NCBI RefSeq assembly: GCF_038039215.1
Contig: NZ_JBBPCL010000001.1
Location: 3,286,001 to 3,350,000, forward strand
Length of the DNA stretch: 64,000 nucleotides
Source: Pseudonocardia sp. T1-2H
GTDB taxonomy: Bacteria; Actinomycetota; Actinomycetes; Mycobacteriales; Pseudonocardiaceae
Reading direction: 5' to 3'
Below the pieces are notes generated by a model. It saw only the letters and a program-made list of their open reading frames with translations. It searched no databases and was not told the origin of the DNA. Within the stretch, counting starts at the first letter, position 1. Every line of letters begins with the position of its first letter. Positions 8,145-19,895 of the stretch are shown in pieces. A program made the translations under genes and the position numbers.

Positions 8145-8948
8145 ATGAGCGACGTCACCGGAGCCGGTCCCCGTCCCGTCCCCCAGGATCTCGTGGGCCG
8201 GGCCGCTCTCGTCACGGGTGCCAGCCGGGGCATCGGCCTCGCGATCGCCGCCGAGCTGCTGGCCCGCGGCGCGTCGGTGGCGATCACCGGGCGCAAGGCC
8301 GAGCAGCTCGAGGCCGCGGCCGTCGAGCTGGGCAAGGGGTGCGGGGACCCGTCGCGGGTGCTCACCGTGCAGGGCAACGCGGGCGACGCCGCCCACCGCG
8401 AGGAGGCCGTCCGGCGCACCGTGGGGACCTTCGGGAGCATCGGCATCCTGGTCAACAACGCGGGGATCAACCCGCAGTACGGCCCGCTGGTCGACGCGGA
8501 CCTCGGCGCGGTCACCAAGATCTTCGACGTCAACGTGGTCGCGGCGCTCGGGTTCGTGCAGCAGTGCTACCGCGCGGGGATGGGCGAGCACGGCGGCGCG
8601 ATCGTCAACATCGCGTCGGTCGGCGGGCTGCGCTCGACCGGCGTGATCGGCGCGTACGGGGCGTCAAAGGCGGCGCTGATCAGGCTGACCGAGGAGCTCG
8701 CCGGGCAGCTCGGGCCGAAGATCCGGGTCAACGCCGTCGCGCCCGCCGTGGTGAAGACGGCCTTCGCCGCCGCGCTCTACGAGCGGGACGAGGCCGGGGT
8801 CGCCGCGGGCTACCCGATGAAGCGGCTCGGGGTGCCGGAGGACGTCGCGGCGGCGGTCGGGTTCCTCGTGTCGGACGCGTCGAGCTGGATCACCGGGGAC
8901 ACGATCCGGATCGACGGCGGCTCGCTCTCCGCGGGGAGGCACGCCTGA
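8145..8948 (+). CDS. SDR-family oxidoreductase
   Basis: 267 residues, classical short-chain dehydrogenase/reductase. The Rossmann motif is 'TGASRGIG' near residue 27, followed by 'NNAG', catalytic 'YGASK', and the C-terminal pattern 'DGGSLSAG'. An Arg after beta-2 ('TGRKAEQ') suggests NADP(H), as in FabG-type ketoacyl reductases. Likely leaderless, with an ATG 6 nt after the -10 box. Its stop overlaps the start of the lycopene-cyclase-like gene, so the two are probably coupled. The substrate is unknown. Confidence 0.88.
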   Translation: MSDVTGAGPRPVPQDLVGRAALVTGASRGIGLAIAAELLARGASVAITGRKAEQLEAAAVELGKGCGDPSRVLTVQGNAGDAAHREEAVRRTVGTFGSIGILVNNAGINPQYGPLVDADLGAVTKIFDVNVVAALGFVQQCYRAGMGEHGGAIVNIASVGGLRSTGVIGAYGASKAALIRLTEELAGQLGPKIRVNAVAPAVVKTAFAAALYERDEAGVAAGYPMKRLGVPEDVAAAVGFLVSDASSWITGDTIRIDGGSLSAGRHA

Positions 8949-10156
8949 GCCCCACACCGGATGTGCTCGTCGTCGGCGGCGGTCCCGCGGGACGGGCGCT
9001 GGCCGGCGCCGCCGCGCGGCTCGGGCTGCGGACCGCGCTCGTGGACCAGGCGCCGGAGCGGCCCTGGCGCTCGACGTTCGCCGCCTGGGCGGACGAGCTG
9101 CCCGCGGACCTGCCCGCGTCCGCCGTCGCGTCGCGTTCCCGCGGCCGGGCGATCGCGCGCACCGAGCGGTCCCTGGGCTGGGAGTACGCCGTCCTGCACG
9201 TCGACGGGCTGCGCGCGCACCTCGACGCCGGGCTCGACGGCGTCGCGCTGCACCGCGGCCGGGTGCTCGGGACGGACGGCGGCGCGGCCCGGCTCGCGGA
9301 CGGCGGCGCCCTCGAGGCCAAGGTCGTGATCGACGCCGGTGGGCACCGCTCCCCGCTCGGCGCGCCCGTGCGCAGGGCCGCGGCCGAGCAGACGGCCCAC
9401 GGGACCGTCGTCGACACGCACACCGCCGCACCGCTCGTGGCCCCCGGAGAGTCGCTGTTCATGGACTGGCGGCCGGACCACGGCGAGGACGGTTGGCCGA
9501 CCTTCCTCTACGCCGTCCCGCTCGGGGGCGGGGCCGTCCTGCTCGAGGAGACCTCCCTGGCCCGGCGGCCGGGACTCCCGCTCTCGGTGCTCCGCCGCAG
9601 GCTCGCGGCGCGGCTGGCCCACCACGGCGTCACCGTCCCGCCGGACGCGCGGGAGGAGAAGGTGCGCTTCCCGGTCGACGGCCCGCGCCACCCGGTCGGT
9701 TTCGGGGCCGCCGCCCCGCTGGTCCACCCGGCCACCGGGTTCAGCGTCGCCACCGCGCTCACCCTCGCGCCGACCGTGGCGGCGGCGCTCGCCCGCTGGC
9801 TGCCGGACTCCCCGGACCGGGCGCGGCGCGCCGCACAGGACGTCATCTGGCCGGCGTCCGCCCGAGCCGTGCACCTGCTGCGCCACCGCGGCCTGGAGGC
9901 GCTGCTGCGGATGCCCCCGGCCGCGGTACCGGAGTTCTTCGAGGTGTTCCTCGGTCTGCCGCCGCGGCATCGCTGGGCCTATCTGACCGGCCGCGACGAC
10001 CTCGGCGGCACCCTCGCCGCCATGGGCGCGCTCTTCGGCCGTTCGGAGTGGTGGCTACGCGCCCGTCTGGTGGGACCCGCGCTGCTCCCCCGGACGCCCG
10101 CTGCCTGGTCAGCGACCGGCGGGTCGGGTGGCGGAACTCCCGATACCACACGGTAA
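8945..10156 (+). CDS. Lycopene cyclase-family FAD/NAD(P) protein (CrtL type)
   Basis: About 403 residues. The N-terminal dinucleotide-binding motif is 'VLVVGGGPAGRALA'. Plant/cyanobacterial lycopene cyclase signatures follow: 'FAAWADELP' (VWVDEF-like), 'PTFLYAVPLG', 'LLEETSL' (the FLEET motif needed for cyclisation) and 'PLVHPATGFSVA'. The best start is CTG at 8945: GGGGAGG lies 5 nt upstream and the codon overlaps the SDR stop as CTGA. GTG at 8963 would cut into the first beta strand. No other carotenoid gene is nearby, so the substrate may be a carotenoid made elsewhere or another polyene. Confidence 0.8.
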   Translation: MSPTPDVLVVGGGPAGRALAGAAARLGLRTALVDQAPERPWRSTFAAWADELPADLPASAVASRSRGRAIARTERSLGWEYAVLHVDGLRAHLDAGLDGVALHRGRVLGTDGGAARLADGGALEAKVVIDAGGHRSPLGAPVRRAAAEQTAHGTVVDTHTAAPLVAPGESLFMDWRPDHGEDGWPTFLYAVPLGGGAVLLEETSLARRPGLPLSVLRRRLAARLAHHGVTVPPDAREEKVRFPVDGPRHPVGFGAAAPLVHPATGFSVATALTLAPTVAAALARWLPDSPDRARRAAQDVIWPASARAVHLLRHRGLEALLRMPPAAVPEFFEVFLGLPPRHRWAYLTGRDDLGGTLAAMGALFGRSEWWLRARLVGPALLPRTPAAWSATGGSGGGTPDTTR

Positions 10157-10205
10157 CCTCCCGCGACCAGACGTGATTTCCCGCGCTCGAAGAGTCGGAG
10201 GCCCC

Positions 10206-10655
10206 ATGTCCGCCTACACCACCGTCGTCGTCGGTACCGACGGATCCGCCACCTCGTACGCCGCCGTCGAGCGGGCCGCGGCCGTCGCCCGCGACAGCGG
10301 CGCCGAGCTCGTCATCGTCTCGGCGTACACGCCTGCGACCCGCGAGGAGACCGCCGGCGCCGAGGACGCCCTCGGCGACGAGGCCTACCTCGTCCGCGGC
10401 TGGTCCCCGGCAGAGGAGGCACTGCGCACCGCCGAGGACCGCGCCGTCGCCGTCGGCGCCACCAAGATCACCAAGCACGCGGAGGACGGCGCCCCCGTCG
10501 ACGTGCTGCGCAAAGCGGTCCTGGAGCGCAAGGCGGACCTGCTGGTCGTCGGCAACAAGGGGCTCAACACCCTGAGCGGGCGACTGCTCGGCTCGGTGCC
10601 CGCGGACGTCGCGCGCCGCTCGGGCGTGGACGTGCTCATCGTCCACACGACCTGA
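10206..10655 (+). CDS. Universal stress protein (UspA family)
   Basis: 149 residues, a single USP domain. It starts 'TVVVGTDGSATSYAAVERA' and carries the nucleotide-binding pattern G-x2-G-x9-G-S in 'VVGNKGLNTLSGRLLGS'. ATG at 10206 has GGAGG 4 nt upstream. The adenylyl cyclase gene follows after 4 bp, an arrangement that suggests a functional link: mycobacterial USPs of this class (Rv1636, MSMEG_3811) bind cAMP. Cytoplasmic. Confidence 0.92.
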   Translation: MSAYTTVVVGTDGSATSYAAVERAAAVARDSGAELVIVSAYTPATREETAGAEDALGDEAYLVRGWSPAEEALRTAEDRAVAVGATKITKHAEDGAPVDVLRKAVLERKADLLVVGNKGLNTLSGRLLGSVPADVARRSGVDVLIVHTT

Positions 10656-10659
10656 TCCG

Positions 10660-11715
10660 GTGGCCGACGGCTGGCTCGACGACCTGGGCGAGCTCCTCTC
10701 CGCCGCCCAGCGCGGCGAGGCCCGCCGGGTCGACGAGTCCGGATCGCTGATGTCCGCGCTCGAGGAGATCGTTCTCGGGGCGCCGCGCGAGTACACCCGC
10801 GCGGAGGTCGTCGAACGGGCCGGGATCCCGCCCGAGGAGGGCCACCGGCTCTGGCGCGCGCTCGGCTTCCCCGAGGTCGAGGACGCGGACGTCCTGTTCA
10901 CCGAGCGGGACGTCGAGGCGGCCACCGAGCTGCGCCGGCTGACCGAGGCCGGCGTGCTGGCCCCGGACGAGCGGGAGGCCGTGGGCCGGGCGGTCGCGCA
11001 GGCGATGTCCCGGCTCGCCGAGTGGCAGGTCGGGATGCTCGCCCGGATGGTCGCCGAGCGGGCCGAGGAGCTGACGCCCGAGCAGTCGCTGCAGCTCGCG
11101 GCCGGCCTGCTGCCGAAGCTGGAGCACCTGCAGTCCTACATCTGGCGGCGGCACATGGCGGCCACGGTGTCGCGCTTCGTCGTCGGCCGGGACGGGTCCT
11201 CGGACGCCGAGCCCGGCGCGCAGACCTGGCCGCTGGCCGTCGGGTTCGCGGACATGGTGGGCTTCACCCGCACGACGCGGCGCCGCTCCGCCGCCGAGCT
11301 GAGCGAGATGATCGAGCGGTTCTCCTCCAGCACCACCGACGTGATCGCCGAGGGGCACGGCCGGATCGTCAAGACGGTCGGCGACGAGGTCCTCTTCGTG
11401 GCCGACGACGCGGGCGCGGCCGCCGCGATCGCCCTCGCGCTGCGGGAGCGGGTCGAGGCCGAACCGTCACTCCCCCGGCTGCGGATCGGCGTCGCGTACG
11501 GGGAGGTCCTGGTCCGCTACGGGGACGTGTACGGCGAGGTCGTCAACATCGCCGCGCGGCTCACCAGCCACGCGCGGCCGGACTCGATCCTGGTGGACCG
11601 CGAGGTGGCCGCGGCGCTCCGGGACGACCCGCGCTTCCAGATCCGTCCGCTCAGGCCGCTGCAGGTCCGCGGCTACCGCAACCTGCACCCGTTCCTGCTC
11701 GGCGGCGCCGGCTGA
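10660..11715 (+). CDS. Class III adenylyl cyclase with N-terminal regulatory domain
   Basis: 351 residues. The N-terminal ~160 residues are all-helical and resemble the pH-sensing autoinhibitory domain of M. tuberculosis Rv1264. The C-terminal cyclase domain has the first metal Asp in 'VGFADMVGFT', the adenine-binding Lys and second metal Asp in 'KTVGDEVLF', and substrate/transition-state residues in 'GDVYGEVVNIAARL', so it looks active. No membrane segments. GTG at 10660 is 4 bp past the USP stop, so they form an operon. Predicted to make cAMP from ATP in the cytoplasm, possibly in response to acid. Confidence 0.9.
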   Translation: MADGWLDDLGELLSAAQRGEARRVDESGSLMSALEEIVLGAPREYTRAEVVERAGIPPEEGHRLWRALGFPEVEDADVLFTERDVEAATELRRLTEAGVLAPDEREAVGRAVAQAMSRLAEWQVGMLARMVAERAEELTPEQSLQLAAGLLPKLEHLQSYIWRRHMAATVSRFVVGRDGSSDAEPGAQTWPLAVGFADMVGFTRTTRRRSAAELSEMIERFSSSTTDVIAEGHGRIVKTVGDEVLFVADDAGAAAAIALALRERVEAEPSLPRLRIGVAYGEVLVRYGDVYGEVVNIAARLTSHARPDSILVDREVAAALRDDPRFQIRPLRPLQVRGYRNLHPFLLGGAG

Positions 11716-11737
11716 CGAGGGGCCCGGGAACGACGAA

Positions 11738-11774
11738 CGGCCCGCTCGTCCCGACCTACGGGACGAACGGGCCG
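11738..11774. terminator. Bidirectional terminator
   Basis: A 16 bp stem with one mismatch (arms 11738-11753 and 11759-11774) and loop ACCTA lies between the convergent cyclase and sufT genes. It can serve both strands. Confidence 0.8.
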
Positions 11775-11794
11775 TACGGGAAGAAGGGCGCTGG

Positions 11795-12208
11795 TCAGAC
11801 CCGGAAGCCGAGGGCGCGCAGCTGCTCGCGGCCGTCCTCGGTGATCTTCTCCGGGCCCCACGGCGGCATCCAGACCCAGTTGATCGTGATGTCCTCGACG
11901 AGGCCGCCGGTGCCGCCACCGGTGAGGGCGCTGCGCGCCTGCTCCTCGATGACGTCCGTGAGCGGGCAGGCGGCGGAGGTCAGGGTCATGTCGATGATCG
12001 CCTTGTTGTCCTGCACGGCGAGGCCGTAGACGAGGCCGAGGTCGACGACGTTGATCCCCAGCTCGGGGTCCACGACGTCCCGCATGGCCTCCTCGATGTC
12101 GTCGAGGGAGGGGCCTTCCGCGGCGGCCGCGGAAGGCTCGGGCATCCCGGCAGCGCCCCGGACGACCTCCTCCTCGGCGGCGGGGGTGGTCTCGGTCGTG
12201 TCGCTCAT
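11795..12208 (-). CDS. sufT: SufT, metal-sulfur cluster assembly factor (DUF59)
   Basis: 137 residues with an acidic, Ala-rich N-terminal extension and a MIP18/DUF59 domain (PF01883). The domain includes 'DVVDPELGINVVDLGLVY' and the conserved Cys in 'TSAACPLTDVIE'. Last gene of the suf operon; its ATG overlaps the sufU stop (ATGA). Family role: helps mature or deliver Fe-S clusters to target proteins. Followed by a bidirectional terminator. Confidence 0.92.
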   Translation of the reverse strand: MSDTTETTPAAEEEVVRGAAGMPEPSAAAAEGPSLDDIEEAMRDVVDPELGINVVDLGLVYGLAVQDNKAIIDMTLTSAACPLTDVIEEQARSALTGGGTGGLVEDITINWVWMPPWGPEKITEDGREQLRALGFRV

Positions 12209-12672
12209 GCCTGGGCTCCCTTCGGGGTTGCCTCGTCGTGTACCCGGACCACGGCGTCCTTGAACGCCATCCAGCCCAGGAGCGCGCACTTGACCCGCGC
12301 CGGGTACTTCGCGACGCCCGCGAAGGCGACGCCGTCCCCGATCACGGCCTCGTCCGGCTCCACCTTGCCCCGGCCCTGCGCCATCTCCTGGAACGAGGCC
12401 AGGATGCGGAAGGCCTCGTCGACGCTCTGCCCGACGACGAGATCGGTCATCACCGACGTCGAGGCCTGGCTGATCGAGCAGCCCAGGCTCTCGTAGGAGA
12501 CGTCCTGGACCTTCTCGCCGGACTCGTCCAGCTTCACCCGCAGCGTCACCTCGTCCCCGCAGGTCGGGTTGACGTGGTGGGTCTCCGCGTCGAACGGGTC
12601 CCGCAGGCCCGCCCCGTGGGGCGAGCGGTAGTGATCCAGGATGATCTCCTGGTACATCTGCTCGAGCCGCAT
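12205..12672 (-). CDS. sufU: SufU-type Fe-S assembly / sulfur-relay protein
   Basis: 155 residues. The three zinc-binding Cys of SufU are in 'NPTCGDEV', 'LGCSISQAS' and 'RVKCALLGW', with the adjacent Asp in CGD. In this family the zinc protein accepts persulfide from SufS and passes sulfur to SufBCD. It starts 3 nt after the sufS stop and overlaps sufT by 4 nt. Intact. Confidence 0.93.
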   Translation of the reverse strand: MRLEQMYQEIILDHYRSPHGAGLRDPFDAETHHVNPTCGDEVTLRVKLDESGEKVQDVSYESLGCSISQASTSVMTDLVVGQSVDEAFRILASFQEMAQGRGKVEPDEAVIGDGVAFAGVAKYPARVKCALLGWMAFKDAVVRVHDEATPKGAQA

Positions 12673-12674
12673 TC

Positions 12675-15971
<3,297 letters not shown>

Positions 15972-15975
<4 letters not shown>

Positions 15976-17408
15976 CCGACCGAACCCTCCATCTGCAGTT
16001 CGATGAGCCGGTTCAGCTCCAGCGCGTACTCCATGGGCAGCTCGCGCGCGATGGGCTCGACGAACCCGCGCACGACCATCGCCATGGCCTCGTCCTCGGT
16101 CAGGCCCCGGCTCATCAGGTAGAAGAGCTGGTCGCCGCTGACCTTGGAGACCGTGGCCTCGTGGCCCATCGAGACGTCGTCGGTGCGAACGTCCACGTAC
16201 GGATAGGTGTCGCTGCGACTGATCGTGTCGACCAGCAGCGCGTCGCACTTCACCGTCGAGCGGGAGTTCTTCGCCCGCGCGTTGACCTGCACGAGACCAC
16301 GGTAGGAGGTCCGGCCGCCGCCGCGCGCCACCGACTTCGAGATGATCGTCGAGGACGTGTTCGGCGCCATGTGCACCATCTTCGCGCCGGCGTCCTGGTG
16401 CTGGCCCTCGCCCGCGAAGGCGATCGAGAGGACCTCGCCCTTCGCGTGCTCGCCCATCAGCCAGACCGCCGGGTACTTCATGGTCACCTTGGAGCCGAGG
16501 TTGCCGTCGACCCACTCCATGGTCGCGCCCTCCTCGGCCTTGGCGCGCTTGGTGACCAGGTTGTAGACGTTGTTCGACCAGTTCTGGATGGTCGTGTAGC
16601 GGCAGCGGCCGCCCTTCTTCACGACGATCTCGACGACCGCGGAGTGCAGCGAGTCCGACTTGTAGATCGGCGCGGTGCAGCCCTCGACGTAGTGCACGTA
16701 GGCACCCTCGTCGACGATGATCAGCGTCCGCTCGAACTGGCCCATGTTCTCGGTGTTGATCCGGAAGTAGGCCTGCAGCGGGATGTCCACGTGCACGCCC
16801 GGCGGCACGTAGATGAACGAGCCGCCCGACCACACGGCCGAGTTCAGCGCGGAGAACTTGTTGTCCCCGGACGGGATGACCGAGCCGAAGTACTCCCGGA
16901 AGAGCTCCGGGTGCTCCTTGAGCGCGGTGTCCGTGTCGAGGAAGATCACGCCCTGCTCCTCCAGGTCCTCGCGGATCTGGTGGTAGACGACCTCGGACTC
17001 GTACTGCGCCGCGACACCGGACACCAGGCGGGCCTTCTCGGCCTCCGGGATGCCCAGCTTGTCGTAGGTGTTCTTGATGTCCTCGGGCAGTTCCTCCCAG
17101 GAGGTGGCCTGCTTCTCCGTGGACCGCACGAAGTACTTGATGTTGTCGAAGTCGATCCCCGACAGGTCCGACCCCCAGCGGGGCATCGGCTTGCGCTCGA
17201 ACAGGTCCAGCGCCTTCAGTCGGAAGTCGAGCATCCACTGCGGCTCGCTCTTGAGCCGCGAGATGTCGGCGACGACGTCGGCGGAGAGCCCACGGCGGGC
17301 GGTGGCACCGGCTGCGTCCGAGTCGGCCCAACCGAAGTCGTACCGGCCGAGCGTCGCGAGCGTCTCCTCCTGGGTGAGCCCTGGCTTCACTTCAGGGGCT
17401 GTCGTCAT
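15972..17408 (-). CDS. sufB: SufB, Fe-S cluster scaffold
   Basis: 478 residues with no intein insertion, unlike M. tuberculosis SufB. Scaffold motifs include '[16 protein letters not shown]' (conserved Cys) and the C-terminal '[15 protein letters not shown]'. ATG at 17408 overlaps the sufR stop (ATGA) and has GGGAGGC upstream. With SufC and SufD it forms the cluster-assembly complex in the cytoplasm. Intact. Confidence 0.96.
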
Positions 17409-18194
17409 TCGGACTGCCTCCCTTTCGGGACTGTGGTGGTGTGGTCGGACCGCGTGAAGAGTTCGGGACCCTCGAGCGGAACGTGTGTGGTGCACGTGGA
17501 GTCTCCACGCGCGATGGTGGCCAGCCGCTGGACGTGCGTGCCGAGGAGCTCGGCGAAGGCCTTGGTCTCGGCCTCGCAGAGCTGGGGGAACTCGGCCGCG
17601 ACGTGGGCCACCGGACAGTGGTGCTGGCAGAGCTGGACGCCGTGTCCCGCCTCGCGGGACTGCGCGGCGTAGCCCCGCGCGGTGAGGACCCGCGCGAGCG
17701 CGGCCGCGCGCTCCTCCGGCGTGCCCGCCGCGGCGATCTCCGCCGCGCCGGGGCCGATCAGCTCCTGCACCCGGCTGCGGGCGAAGTCCCCGACGGCGTC
17801 CGCCCCGGCGTGCGCGGCGAGGAACCGCAGCGCCGCCGTGGCGAGGTCGTCGTAGCCGTGGCCGAAGCGGGCGCGGCCGGCGTCGGTGAGGAGGAAGTGT
17901 TTGGCCGGCCGTCCGCGGCCCCGCCGGCGCAGCCGCGGCGCGTCCCGCGTCTCGGCCTCGCCGTCCGCGAGCAGCGTGTCGAGGTGCCGCCGCACGGCCG
18001 CCGCCGAGAAGCTCCAGCTCCGCCGCGACGTCCGCCGCGGTGACCGGCCCCTGCTCCATGAGCAGGCGCGCGACCGCCTCGCGGGTGCGCCCCTCGCCGC
18101 TCGGCCCGTGTGCGGGCAGCACCGGCAGATCGATCCGACCCGACACCTGGGGTGCCCGGTCGTCGATCGCGGAGGTCCGCCCGGCTGTTTTCAC
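17405..18194 (-). CDS. sufR: SufR Fe-S sensing repressor (frameshifted near 18008)
   Basis: The N-terminal winged helix begins '[20 protein letters not shown]' and continues in the next frame as '[18 protein letters not shown]'. The shift sits at GAAGCTCC (18008-18015), where one base is extra relative to a GAGCTC codon context. The C-terminal half has the cluster-ligand Cys cluster ('LCQHHCPV' and 'QLCEAET'), as in SufR. Start uncertain: GTG at 18194 abuts the operator; GTG at 18146 is an alternative. It represses the suf operon when it carries a cluster. Translationally coupled to sufB. Confidence 0.85.
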
Positions 18195-18207
18195 AACACC
18201 AGTGTTG
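18194..18207. promoter_or_regulatory. SufR operator CAAC-N6-GTTG
   Basis: CAACACCAGTGTTG matches the CAAC-N6-GTTG palindrome known for SufR in cyanobacteria and Streptomyces. It lies at the sufR 5' end in the divergent sufR/mptB region, which supports autoregulation of the suf operon. Confidence 0.8.
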
Positions 18208-18276
18208 CGGATATCGGCGCGGACAGCAAAGGCGGCTCCCCGCCGGGTGAGGCGACTCACCCCGATCATCGCTCGC

Positions 18277-18282
18277 TACCCT
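18277..18282 (+). promoter_or_regulatory. -10 box, leaderless start of mptB
   Basis: TACCCT, then 6 nt, then ATG at 18289, with no ribosome-binding site. Confidence 0.6.
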
Positions 18283-18288
18283 GCTCGA

Positions 18289-19884
18289 ATGGCGGTTCCG
18301 GAGGTCGAGGCGGCGCGGAGGGGCGGCGCGCACGTCGACCGTCCGCGGGACGCCGTCGCGCCGCCGGTGGCGCCACCCCCGCGCGATCCGGCGCGGCTCG
18401 CCCGCCGGCTCGGCCTCACCGGGGCCCTCCTCATGGCGATCGGCGCCCTCGGGGCCGGGGCTCTGCCCGTCCCGAACCCGCTCAACGGCCTGCGGGTGCT
18501 CGGGCTCCCCGCCCGCAACGCGACGCTGGCCATCGCGCTCACCTACGCGGGCATGGGCATGCTCGTCCTCGCCTGGCTCTGGATCGGCCGGATGCTCTCG
18601 GCCCGCGGCGCGGTCGCGCCCGCGCCGGAGCGCCCCGCCCTGGCCCGCACGGCGCTGCTGTGGGCGCTCCCGCTGGCGATCGCCCCCCCGCTGTTCAGCA
18701 AGGACGTCTACAGCTACCTCGCCCAGAGCGCGATCGGCGCCCGGGGCCTCGACCCCTACGTCCTGGGCCCGGCGCAGGCCCTCGGGGTGGACGATCCGCT
18801 CACCCGCACCATCCCGACGATCTGGCGGGACACCCCGGCGCCCTACGGCCCGCTGTTCCTGGCCCTGGGCCGCGGGATCACCGCGATCAGCGGCAACGAC
18901 GTCGTCCTGGGCGTCCTGCTCCACCGCGTCCTGGCGCTGTGCGGCGTGGCGCTGATCATCTGGGCGCTGCCGAAGCTGGCCCGGCGCTGCGGGGTCGAGC
19001 CGGGCCTGGCGCTCTGGCTCGGCGCCGCGAACCCGCTGGTGCTGTTCCACCTGGTCAGCGGCATCCACAACGAAGCCCTGATGCTGGGACTGATGCTCGC
19101 CGGGCTGCACGTCGCGCTCGGCAGCGTGGACGCACCCCCGCGGACCTGGCAGTGGGTGGTGGGCGCGGCGTTGATCACCGGCGGGGCGGCGGTGAAGCTG
19201 CCCGCGGCCCTCGCGCTCGGCTTCGTCGGGGTGGACCTGGCCCGGCGCCGCGGAGGCCGGGTCCGGGACGTCGCGGCGGCGGCCGCGGGGCTGGGCGCGG
19301 TGGCCGTCGTCGTCCTGCTCGCGCTCGGGTTCGGCACGGGGCTGGGCTTCGGCTGGGTGTCCACGCTCGGCACGGCCAACGCGATCCGCAGCTGGATGTC
19401 CGTGGCCACGGACCTCGGCCAGCTCAGCGGGCAGATCGGGATCCTGGCCGGCCTCGGGGACCACACGGACACCACTCTGATGCTCACCCGCGGGGTGGGC
19501 GGGATCGCCTCGGCGCTCCTCTGCGTGTGGCTGCTGCTGGCGGTCCTGCGCGGCCGCGTCGACGCGGTGACGGGGGTGGGCGCCGGGCTCGGCGCCGTCG
19601 TCCTGCTCGGGCCGGTCGTGCATCCCTGGTACCTGCTGTGGGCGGCCGTACCGCTCGCCGCCACCCGGGGGCTCCCCCGCTACCGCCGGGCCGCGCTCGC
19701 GGCCTCGGCGGTGCTGGCGGTGATGGTCCCGCCGACGGGTGCGGACTTCAACTTCCGCGCGTACCAGCTCCCGATGGCCATCGTGGCCGGCATCGTCCTG
19801 CTCGGGGTGGCGGTGCTGCTCGTCCGTCGCACCGCGCTGCGGGACAGCGGGTCCGGCGCCGACCTCGGCGGCCCAACTCTCTAG
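18289..19884 (+). CDS. mptB: Alpha-(1->6)-mannosyltransferase, MptB type (GT-C)
   Basis: 531 residues with about 12 hydrophobic segments, a GT-C glycosyltransferase using polyprenol-phosphate-mannose. The acidic catalytic loop after the first segments is 'LFSKDVYSYLAQ'. Position next to sufR is the same as Rv1459c (MptB) of M. tuberculosis, which starts the mannan core of lipomannan. ATG at 18289 is leaderless by its -10 spacing. Acts in the cytoplasmic membrane, outer face. Confidence 0.85.
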   Translation: MAVPEVEAARRGGAHVDRPRDAVAPPVAPPPRDPARLARRLGLTGALLMAIGALGAGALPVPNPLNGLRVLGLPARNATLAIALTYAGMGMLVLAWLWIGRMLSARGAVAPAPERPALARTALLWALPLAIAPPLFSKDVYSYLAQSAIGARGLDPYVLGPAQALGVDDPLTRTIPTIWRDTPAPYGPLFLALGRGITAISGNDVVLGVLLHRVLALCGVALIIWALPKLARRCGVEPGLALWLGAANPLVLFHLVSGIHNEALMLGLMLAGLHVALGSVDAPPRTWQWVVGAALITGGAAVKLPAALALGFVGVDLARRRGGRVRDVAAAAAGLGAVAVVVLLALGFGTGLGFGWVSTLGTANAIRSWMSVATDLGQLSGQIGILAGLGDHTDTTLMLTRGVGGIASALLCVWLLLAVLRGRVDAVTGVGAGLGAVVLLGPVVHPWYLLWAAVPLAATRGLPRYRRAALAASAVLAVMVPPTGADFNFRAYQLPMAIVAGIVLLGVAVLLVRRTALRDSGSGADLGGPTL

Positions 19885-19887
19885 ACT
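19882..19887 (+). promoter_or_regulatory. -10 box, leaderless start of ABC ATPase gene
   Basis: TAGACT, then 8 nt, then GTG at 19896. The box overlaps the mptB stop codon TAG, so the two signals share bases. Confidence 0.55.
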
Positions 19888-19895
19888 CCCCCACC

